Source: Variovorax sp. KK3
Lineage (GTDB): Bacteria > Pseudomonadota > Gammaproteobacteria > Burkholderiales > Burkholderiaceae_C
Reading direction: 5' to 3'
NCBI RefSeq assembly: GCF_001984055.1
Contig: NZ_LYVO01000066.1
Coordinates: forward strand, 1 to 42,310
Length of the DNA stretch: 42,310 bases
The notes under the pieces were generated by a model that was not told the origin of the DNA, did no database searches, and worked only from the letters and a program-made list of their open reading frames with translations. Positions within the stretch are counted from its first letter, which is position 1. Each line of letters opens with the position of its first letter. The position numbers and the translations under genes were made by a program. Positions 24,357 through 31,027 of this stretch are shown piece after piece.

Positions 24357-26872
24357 CGCATCCCCACCCAGACCGCGCGCGGCGCGCCGGGCGACACCAG
24401 GCTCGCGCGGCTCACCGGGAAGTCGCCGTTGGCGTTCTGCGGCAGCCCGCGCGCGATGTACGCACCGTTGGCCGTGAAGCCGTTGGTGCCGAGCTGCCCG
24501 CCGGTGGCGTACTTGCGATTGAACAGGTTGGCGACCTGCACGAAGAACTTGAGACCCGGCCGCGGCTTGTAGTCGACGCCGAGGTTCACCACCGCATAGC
24601 CGGCCGTGCGCCCCGGCCCGGTGTAGAACAGGCCGTCGGGCACGTGGCGGCCGTTCTCGTTGCCGCGCAAGTTGGCGCCGCTGCTCGCGAGCATGTCCAG
24701 GCCGATGCGCCATTGCGCGCTGGGCGCGTAGTCGGCGTACAGCTTGAGCACCTGTCGCGGCAGCATGGGGATGCGGTCGCCCGGGCGGATCTGGATGTTG
24801 CCTTCTGTGCCCGGGAATCCGGCCGCCGCCTGGTCGTTGCTGTTGTTGCCCGAGCCGCCGACGGTCTCGGCGGTGCGGTAGGTCGCGTCGAGCAGCATGA
24901 GGTTGCCTCCGACCGACAGGCCCTCCGCGGGCGTCGCCTGCAAGCCGAGTTCGATGCCCTGCCTGCGGGTCTTGCCGAAGTTCTTGAAGTAGCCGAAGCC
25001 GCTCGAATCGTCGGCCACGAAGAGCAGGTCGTCCTTGTTGTCGGAGCGGAACACGCCCGCGTTCCAGGCCAGCCCGGGCGGGGCCACGCCGCGCAGGCCG
25101 GCCTCGAAGGTCGTCGTGACCACCTGCTTGAGCGGCGGGTCGCCCGCGAAGGAGTTGGGCAGCTTGCAGGGGCTCGCGGGGTCCGCGCAGCCCAGCTCGA
25201 TGGCCGTCGGCGCGCGGCTGCCCTGGTTGACGCCGGCGTAGAGCGTCACGCTGTCGGCGGCGGCGAAGGTCAGGCCCACGGCCGGATTGAAGCGGCTGAA
25301 GGTGTGGCGGCCATCGAGCGAACCGGGTCCGCCGCCGGGCGTGATCTGGTCGGTGGTGCGCACGGTCGTGCGGTTGTAGCGGCCCGAGAGCGTGAGGTGG
25401 GTGCGCGGGTTGAACGCGATGGTGTCGCTCGCGTAGAGGCTGGCCGTGCTCGTGCGGCTCGACAGGTCGACCCGCGCGTCGAACGCGTTCTCGGAGTCCT
25501 GCGTGCCGTCGGCGAAGGCACCCGGGCCGAACACCGGCGTGATGCTGCGATCCGCGTTGATGTAGCCGAATTGCGAGCTCTGGTTGAAGCGCACGCGGCT
25601 CGTGTCGTAGGCGGCGCCGAACACCAGCGCATGCCCGATGCCGCCGGTCGTCGCCGCCCCCGAGATCTGCCCGGCGAGGCCGGTGTTGTGCTGCTTCGTC
25701 TCCGTGCGGTTGACGAGGCCGTTGCATTTCTCGCCGGGCTCGGTGTTGAGCAGGGCGTTGGCGATGCAGCGCCAGCGCGGGAACGGCGTGTTCGTCGCGG
25801 TCGCGCCGCTCGTCGGGTACCCGGTGAAGCCCGCGGCCTGCAGGGCTGCGCGCTCGCCTGCGCTGGGCTGGTACACCGATTCGCTGAAGGCCTCGTCGTT
25901 GACGTCGCCGTTGTAGGTGCGGGTCTTGATGTCGCGGTGGTAGAGGTTGCCCGAGAAGGTCCAGCGTTCGTCGAGCGCCTGCGTCATCGAGAGGTTCAGG
26001 AAGGCCGATCGGTTCTTGGTGCTGTCGGGAATCGTGCGCACGCTGGACCAGTCGCGCCGCAGGGCGCCCAGCTCCTGCGTGCCGTTGCCGGTGAGGTCGT
26101 TGTCGGCGAGGGCAGTGGTCAGCGACACGCTGCCGTCGCGCGTGGTCCTGCCGACCTTGGCGAAGAGCTGCGTCACGTCCGACGGTGATTCGCGGCGCCA
26201 GCCCTTTTCGTGGAAGCGGTTGCCCGTGACGAACCAGTTCCATCCGCTGTCCTTGTCGCTGCCGCCGGTCTCGAACTCGATCGCTCCGCGGTGCCAGGAG
26301 CCACCCATCGCCTGCACCGACGTGCCGGGGTTGCTGAGGCCGTCCTTGGTCTGGATCGCCAGCGCGCCGCCGAGCGTGTTGAGCCCGAACAGCGGGTTGC
26401 TCCCCGGCATCAGGGTGAGGGTCGAGATCGCCGAGCGCGGAATCAGGTCCCAGCTCACGACGTCGCCGAACGGCTGGTTGAGCCGCACGCCCTCCATGAA
26501 GACCGACAGGCCCTGCGGCGTGCCGAGCAGCGGCGACGCGGTGAAGCCGCGGTAGTTGACGTCGGGCTGGAAGGGGTTGCCCTGCGTCTCGTTCACCGTC
26601 ACGCCGCCGACGGCGCGCGTGAGGTAGTTCGTCAGGTCCGGTGCGTGCAGGTCGTCCAGATCGGCGCCGGTGGCCGTCTGCACATTGCTCGGCACCTGGT
26701 CGCGCGGCACGTCGAAGCCAGGCAGCGGCGCCGTTGCGACGACATCGACCGCCGGCAACTCGCGCGGCGCGCCGGCATCTTGCGCGAGTGCTGCGGTCGA
26801 CTGGCAGAACATGAGGCTGGCGGCGGCCAGCGGCGCCATGGCGAAGGTGGGAAAGCGTGCGGTGCGGTTCAT
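24338..26872 (-). CDS. TonB-dependent outer-membrane receptor
   Basis: 844 residues: signal peptide (about 1-31, ending ALAQ), a TonB-box-like segment (LPAVDVVATAP), plug domain (LDDLHAPDLTNYLTRAVGGVTVNETQGNP ... GVRLNQPFGDVVSWDLIP), then a beta-barrel ending RYTFGT. ATG 26872 has GAGGAGA upstream. TonB receptors bring scarce large ligands through the outer membrane. In a PQQ/lanthanide dehydrogenase locus, plausible ligands are a lanthanide chelate (as LutH) or PQQ itself (as PqqU/YncD); which one cannot be told here. It runs in the same direction as the dehydrogenase operon, 101 bases behind the response regulator. Confidence 0.92.
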   Translation of the reverse strand: MNRTARFPTFAMAPLAAASLMFCQSTAALAQDAGAPRELPAVDVVATAPLPGFDVPRDQVPSNVQTATGADLDDLHAPDLTNYLTRAVGGVTVNETQGNPFQPDVNYRGFTASPLLGTPQGLSVFMEGVRLNQPFGDVVSWDLIPRSAISTLTLMPGSNPLFGLNTLGGALAIQTKDGLSNPGTSVQAMGGSWHRGAIEFETGGSDKDSGWNWFVTGNRFHEKGWRRESPSDVTQLFAKVGRTTRDGSVSLTTALADNDLTGNGTQELGALRRDWSSVRTIPDSTKNRSAFLNLSMTQALDERWTFSGNLYHRDIKTRTYNGDVNDEAFSESVYQPSAGERAALQAAGFTGYPTSGATATNTPFPRWRCIANALLNTEPGEKCNGLVNRTETKQHNTGLAGQISGAATTGGIGHALVFGAAYDTSRVRFNQSSQFGYINADRSITPVFGPGAFADGTQDSENAFDARVDLSSRTSTASLYASDTIAFNPRTHLTLSGRYNRTTVRTTDQITPGGGPGSLDGRHTFSRFNPAVGLTFAAADSVTLYAGVNQGSRAPTAIELGCADPASPCKLPNSFAGDPPLKQVVTTTFEAGLRGVAPPGLAWNAGVFRSDNKDDLLFVADDSSGFGYFKNFGKTRRQGIELGLQATPAEGLSVGGNLMLLDATYRTAETVGGSGNNSNDQAAAGFPGTEGNIQIRPGDRIPMLPRQVLKLYADYAPSAQWRIGLDMLASSGANLRGNENGRHVPDGLFYTGPGRTAGYAVVNLGVDYKPRPGLKFFVQVANLFNRKYATGGQLGTNGFTANGAYIARGLPQNANGDFPVSRASLVSPGAPRAVWVGMRYTFGT

Positions 26873-26950
26873 CGAATGTGTCTCCTCGGGGTTGTCCAGG
26901 CGCGCTGGTGCGCCATGGCCCAAGGTAGAAGGAATGCCGCCGTGGAGACA

Positions 26951-26963
26951 GGGAAGAATTCCC
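26951..26963. promoter_or_regulatory. Palindrome GGGAA-N3-TTCCC before the TonB receptor gene
   Basis: Perfect 5-base arms (26951-26955 and 26959-26963) in the 101-base gap between the response regulator and the TonB receptor, about 80 bases before its start codon. It resembles the palindrome at 12834-12846. It could be the site of the neighbouring LuxR-type response regulator; weak evidence. Confidence 0.35.
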
Positions 26964-26973
26964 GCGTGTGCCC

Positions 26974-27609
26974 TCAACATCCGACGGGCTGGATCAACCC
27001 GTGGCGAATCGCCAGGTGCGCCATCGCCGCCGTCGTGCCGATGCCGAGCTTGTCCTTGATGAGGCTCTGGTGGTTCGACACCGTCTTGGGGCTCAGGTGC
27101 AGCGAGCGCGCGCAGTCGGCCAGCGATTCGCCGCGCGAGAGGATCTGGAAGATCTCGAACTCGCGTTGCGTGAGCGACTCGAAGCCCGGCGCATCGAGGA
27201 TGCCTTTGAGCAGGCGCTGCGGCAGGTCGGGGCTCAGGTAGCGGCGCCCGCCGATCACCGCATGCACGGCATCGATGAGGCAATCGGGCGCGCTGCTTTT
27301 CGACACGAAGCCGCGCGCGCCAAGTTCGAGCGCGCGCTGCACGAGCATGTCGCTGTCGTGCATGCTGAACACCAGCGTGAGCGCGTCGGGTGCGCGCTCG
27401 CGCAGGCGGCGCACCAGCTCCAGTCCGCTGGGGCCCGGCATCGACAGGTCGGTGATGGTGATGTCCGGCGCGTGCCGTGCGTACAGCACGCAGCCTTCGT
27501 CCACGTTGCCGCCCTGCGCCACCACGGTCATGTCGCCGCCCTGCTCCAGCAGGTGCTGGTAGCCGGCGCGCACCACGGGGTGGTCGTCGACGAGCAGCAG
27601 GCGGATCAC
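26974..27609 (-). CDS. LuxR/NarL-family response regulator
   Basis: 211 residues. Receiver domain with acidic pair D8-D9, phosphoacceptor D54 (ITITDLSMPGPSG) and the conserved lysine in GFVSKSS; C-terminal LuxR helix-turn-helix (LTQREFEIFQILSRGESLADCARSLHLSPKTVSNHQSLIKDKLG). GTG start at 27609 overlaps the kinase stop (GTGA), so kinase and regulator are translationally coupled. Regulators of this type (AgmR/ErbR/ExaE, PedR) control PQQ alcohol dehydrogenase genes in pseudomonads, and it is encoded in the dehydrogenase operon here. Confidence 0.93.
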   Translation of the reverse strand: MIRLLLVDDHPVVRAGYQHLLEQGGDMTVVAQGGNVDEGCVLYARHAPDITITDLSMPGPSGLELVRRLRERAPDALTLVFSMHDSDMLVQRALELGARGFVSKSSAPDCLIDAVHAVIGGRRYLSPDLPQRLLKGILDAPGFESLTQREFEIFQILSRGESLADCARSLHLSPKTVSNHQSLIKDKLGIGTTAAMAHLAIRHGLIQPVGC

Positions 27610-28598
27610 GAGACGCCCTCCTCGTGCCGGGTCGACGTCGGTGTCGGTGCCGGTGTCGCTGTGCAAGCACGCGTGCGCATCACCGGCAGCTCGAGCCTTA
27701 CCTGCGTGCCCATCCCGGGCGTGCTGAGGGTGCAGAACATGCCGCCCAGCGCGGCCGCCCGTTCGGCGGCGCCCATCAGACCGAAGCCGCGGCCTCGTTG
27801 CGACGCGGAGAAGCCGTTGCCGTCATCCACCACGCGCAGCGTGATGCCGCCCGGCGTCGCCGCGAGGTCGACGGCCACGTGCCGCGCGCTCGCATGCCGC
27901 ACGACGTTGGTCAGCGCCTCCTGCGCGACGCGGAACGCGGCGGTCTCGACCGCCTGCCCCAGGCCGCCGACGTCGCCCTCGTGGCTGAAGCCGCATCGGG
28001 TTCCGGTGCGCGCAGACCAGTCTTCGCAGAGCGCGGCCAGCGCCGCGACCAGGCCGAGCGAATCGAGTTCGGCCGGCCGCAGTCGGCGAAGCAGGCGGCG
28101 CACGCCTTCCTGCAGCAGCTCGGCCGACGACGAGACGCGCGCCGCGGCATCGCCCGCCTGGTCCAGCGAACGGGCGCGCTGGATGCAGGCGGCTTCGAAG
28201 CGGATGGCCGTGCAGTGCTGCGCCAGCTCGTCGTGCAGCTCGCGCGCGACCGCGAGGCGCTCGCTTTCCTGCACGGTGATGAGCCGCTGTGTCAGTTCGC
28301 GATTGCGTTCCAGCAGCTGCGTGGCCTCGGCGCGCCGGCGCCACGCATACCAGGCCAGGCCGAGCGACAAGGCCATCAGCGCGAACGGCAGTTCGTCGAT
28401 CTGCCAGGCTTCGTGCCGCGCGAACACCCGCGCCAGGCGCTCCTGCAGTTCGAAGGCGCTCGAGAGCAGGAAGGTGCCGACCACGATCGCGAGGACCCAG
28501 ACCAGGTCGCCGCGCCGCGCGGTGCCGAACTCGCACCGTGCCGCGCGAAGGCGCCCTGCCGTGCCTCGACGTGCGGAACGCGGGGCCGTGGGCGCCAT
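27606..28598 (-). CDS. Membrane sensor histidine kinase (HisKA_3)
   Basis: 330 residues from the ATG at 28598, 8 bases after the HiPIP stop; longer starts overlap that gene. Two membrane helices (about 32-48 and 70-86) flank a loop of about 20 residues, too small for a separate sensor domain. The dimerisation box SERLAVARELHDELAQH places the phospho-histidine at H122; the ATPase part shows QEALTNVVRHAS, VVDDGNGFS and RGRGFGLMGAAERA. It is the NarX/DegS-like partner of the LuxR regulator. The Thr/Pro-rich tail (TATPAPTPTS) is disordered. What it senses is unknown; alcohol, PQQ-enzyme activity or metal are possible. Confidence 0.9.
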   Translation of the reverse strand: MAPTAPRSARRGTAGRLRAARCEFGTARRGDLVWVLAIVVGTFLLSSAFELQERLARVFARHEAWQIDELPFALMALSLGLAWYAWRRRAEATQLLERNRELTQRLITVQESERLAVARELHDELAQHCTAIRFEAACIQRARSLDQAGDAAARVSSSAELLQEGVRRLLRRLRPAELDSLGLVAALAALCEDWSARTGTRCGFSHEGDVGGLGQAVETAAFRVAQEALTNVVRHASARHVAVDLAATPGGITLRVVDDGNGFSASQRGRGFGLMGAAERAAALGGMFCTLSTPGMGTQVRLELPVMRTRACTATPAPTPTSTRHEEGVS

Positions 28599-28606
28599 GG
28601 TCGGGC

Positions 28607-28948
28607 TCAGCCCGGTTTCTGCACCCATGCCATGCACCAGCCTTCGGCCGCGATGTGCTTGCGGCCGAACATCGAGCAACCGGCCCACGGGTCGGCGGCC
28701 GCGCCTTGCCACAGGCCGCAGTTGTTGCAGCGCTGCGTCGCGGCATGCTTGGGGTACTTCTTCGCATCGACCTTCTTCGTGTCGTGCTTGTAGCCCAACG
28801 CGACCGCAGTTTCATCAGCTTCTTCGACGCGCGTGGCGGACCAAGCCGCACCGGGCACGCAGGCCACGGCACAGGCGCCGCCGGCCAATCGAAGGGCAAA
28901 GCTTCTCCGTGTGGCCTTGGCGGCCACGTCGTTCATCGTGGGGTTCAT
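28607..28948 (-). CDS. High-potential iron-sulfur protein (HiPIP)
   Basis: 113 residues. A Tat signal (TRRSFALRLAGGACAVACVPGAAWSA) leads to a small mature domain with the four HiPIP cysteines C74-x2-C77-x13-C91-x13-C105 (RCNNCGLWQG ... GCSMF ... GWCMAWVQ) and the typical LGYKHDTKKVDAKKYPKH start. HiPIPs are periplasmic one-electron carriers. It begins 8 bases after the dehydrogenase stop, so the two are co-expressed. It may accept electrons from the dehydrogenase in place of, or beside, a cytochrome c; inference. Confidence 0.92.
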   Translation of the reverse strand: MNPTMNDVAAKATRRSFALRLAGGACAVACVPGAAWSATRVEEADETAVALGYKHDTKKVDAKKYPKHAATQRCNNCGLWQGAAADPWAGCSMFGRKHIAAEGWCMAWVQKPG

Positions 28949-28956
28949 GGGCCAGC

Positions 28957-30762
28957 CTAGTTCGATGCGACCTTGGTCGAGGTGGCGGCACTCGCCGTGC
29001 GCGGCTTGCTGCTGCCGCCGCCACCGCCCGGGATCTTGAACACCCAGACCATGCCGCCCTGCTCGAGCAGGTTGACCTTCTTGGCCACTTCGCCGCCCCA
29101 CAGCGGCACGGCACCGCCCCAGCCCGACACCACGCTCACGTACTGCTCGCCGCCCTGCATCCAGGTGACGGGCGGCGCGACCACGCCGGAGCCGGTCTGG
29201 AACTCCCAGACCACCTTGCCGGTCTTGGCGTCGGCGGCCTTCAGGTAGCCTTCGGGCGTACCCCAGAACACGAGGTTGCCGCCGGTGGTCAGCACGCCAC
29301 CCCACAGCGGCGCGCCGTTCTTCACTTCCCATGCCAGCTTGCCGGTCTTGGGATCGAAAGCGCGCAGCGAGCCGATGTAGTCCTCGTTGAGCGGCTTGAT
29401 CGTGAAGCCGGCACCCAGGTAGGCGGCGCCCTTCTTGTAAGCGACCGGTTCGTTCCAGATGTCCATGCCCCATTCGTTGGCGGGCACGTAGAACATCTTG
29501 GTGTCGGGGCTGTAGGCCATCGGCATCTGGTTCTTGCCGCCGAGGAAGCCGGGCGCCGCGAACACCGCGCTGCCCTTCTTGCCGCCGTCGCCGATGGTCG
29601 GGTCGCCCGGCCGGTTGTCGGCCACGAAATTGGGCCGGCCGGTCTTCATGTCGATGCTGGTGGCCCAGGTGATCTTCTTGACGAAGGGGAAGGCGTTGAT
29701 CAGCTTGCCGGTGGTGGCGTCGTTCACGTAGAAGAAGCCGTTGCGGTCGGCCTTGCCGCCGACGCGCTTGCCGTCCATGTCGAAGGTGACGAACTCGTTG
29801 ACGCCGTCGAAGTCCCAGCTGTCGTTGGGCGTCGACTGGTAGCTCCACTTGATCTGGCCGGTCTTGACGTCGATGGCGACGGTCGAGCACGAGTAGAGGT
29901 TGTCGCCCTCGCGCAGGTGGCTGTTCCACGGGGCCGGGTTGCCGGTGCCGAAGTACGCGAGCCCGGTCTTCGCGTCGTAGGTGCCGCCGAGCCAGGTGGC
30001 CGCGCCGCCCGTCTTCCACAGGTCGCCGGGCCAGCTCTTGTTGACGGTGCCGGAGACGCCGTTCTCCTTCTTGTTGCCGTCCTTGTCGTAGGTGTAGCCC
30101 ATGTGGCCTTCGACGGTGGGCCGCGTCCACAGCAGCTTGCCGGTCTTCGGGTCGCGGGCCTCGACGCGGCCGACCACGCCGAACTCGCCGCCCGACACGC
30201 CGGTCAGCATCACGCCGTTGGCGATGATGGGCGCGGCCGTGGCGGAATAGCCGGCGGCGTAGTCGTCGATCTTCTCCTTCCAGACCACGTCGCCCGTGGC
30301 CTGGTCGAGCGCGACCAGCTGCGCGTCGAGCGTCGCGAAGATCACCAGGTTGTCGAAGAGCGCGGCGCCGCGGTTGACCACGTCGCAGCAGGGCATGATG
30401 CCCTCGGGCAGGCGGTGCTCGTACTTCCACAGCTTCTTGCCGGTCACGGCGTCGAGCGCGAAGATGCGCGAGTACGAGGCGGTGACGAACATCTTGCCGT
30501 TCATGATGACCGGCTGCGACTCCTGCCCGCGCTGCTTTTCGCCACCGAACGAGAACGCCCACACCGGCAGCAGTTTCGCGGCATTGCCGGCGTTGACCTG
30601 CTTGAGCGGCGAGTAGCGTTGGCCCTGGGTGTTGATGCCCCAGGTCAGGATGTTGCCGGTGGCCGTGGCTTCCGACTGGATCATCTTGTCGGTGACCTGG
30701 GCATTGGCGGCGGCGCCGGCCAGGCCGAGGGATATGAGCGCAGTCAAGAGCTTCAGTTGCAT
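28957..30762 (-). CDS. PQQ-dependent alcohol dehydrogenase, lanthanide-type signature
   Basis: 601 residues: signal peptide (1-21, AANA-Q), then the eight-bladed quinoprotein propeller. The vicinal disulfide is C125-C126 (GIMPCCDVVNRG). Metal/PQQ-site residues by family pattern: E193 (GGEFG), N275 (GTGNPAPWN) and catalytic D317 in NDSWDFDGVNE. Two residues on, D319 supplies the extra aspartate that marks lanthanide-dependent enzymes (XoxF, ExaF, PedH); calcium enzymes have Ala or Ser there. There is no cytochrome domain, so it needs a separate electron acceptor. The tail after IPGGGGGSSKP is low complexity. ATG 30762 has AAGGAGA. First gene of the operon with HiPIP, kinase and regulator, behind a sigma-54 promoter. 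Confidence 0.95.
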   Translation of the reverse strand: MQLKLLTALISLGLAGAAANAQVTDKMIQSEATATGNILTWGINTQGQRYSPLKQVNAGNAAKLLPVWAFSFGGEKQRGQESQPVIMNGKMFVTASYSRIFALDAVTGKKLWKYEHRLPEGIMPCCDVVNRGAALFDNLVIFATLDAQLVALDQATGDVVWKEKIDDYAAGYSATAAPIIANGVMLTGVSGGEFGVVGRVEARDPKTGKLLWTRPTVEGHMGYTYDKDGNKKENGVSGTVNKSWPGDLWKTGGAATWLGGTYDAKTGLAYFGTGNPAPWNSHLREGDNLYSCSTVAIDVKTGQIKWSYQSTPNDSWDFDGVNEFVTFDMDGKRVGGKADRNGFFYVNDATTGKLINAFPFVKKITWATSIDMKTGRPNFVADNRPGDPTIGDGGKKGSAVFAAPGFLGGKNQMPMAYSPDTKMFYVPANEWGMDIWNEPVAYKKGAAYLGAGFTIKPLNEDYIGSLRAFDPKTGKLAWEVKNGAPLWGGVLTTGGNLVFWGTPEGYLKAADAKTGKVVWEFQTGSGVVAPPVTWMQGGEQYVSVVSGWGGAVPLWGGEVAKKVNLLEQGGMVWVFKIPGGGGGSSKPRTASAATSTKVASN

Positions 30763-30831
30763 GGTGTCTCCTTGCGGGGTGGATCGTGGTCGTGGATGCG
30801 CTCGCCGAGCGCGCCCTCCACGCTTCGAAGG

Positions 30832-30847
30832 GGCAAGTGCCGTGCCA
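30832..30847 (-). promoter_or_regulatory. Sigma-54 (-24/-12) promoter of the alcohol dehydrogenase operon
   Basis: On the minus strand, TGGCACGGCACTTGCC is a full match to TGGCAC-N5-TTGC, with GG at 30846-30845 and GC at 30834-30833. Transcription would start near 30821, giving a leader of about 60 bases. The rest of the 265-base divergent gap holds a weak activator-like site (30930-30946). Confidence 0.85.
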
Positions 30848-30929
30848 TGCAGCGCAGCCGTCGAACGTGGCGATTCGGGTCGTTTCGGGCTGCTTCCGGC
30901 CGTGCCTCGTGCGGGTTTTCCCCTTTCAT

Positions 30930-30946
30930 TGCTACAAGGTTGAACA
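30930..30946. promoter_or_regulatory. Weak activator-like site upstream of the dehydrogenase
   Basis: TGCTAC-N5-TGAACA loosely follows the TGTnCC-N5-GGAACA pattern, centred about 92 bases upstream of the -24 element. It is less conserved and closer than the other three sites. Confidence 0.25.
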
Positions 30947-31027
30947 GTGCGCAACGGGCATGCGTGGCATCGCGTCACACAGCAGCGCCATGCTGCGCCG
31001 CGCCATGGCCGGTGGAACAATGCGCGC

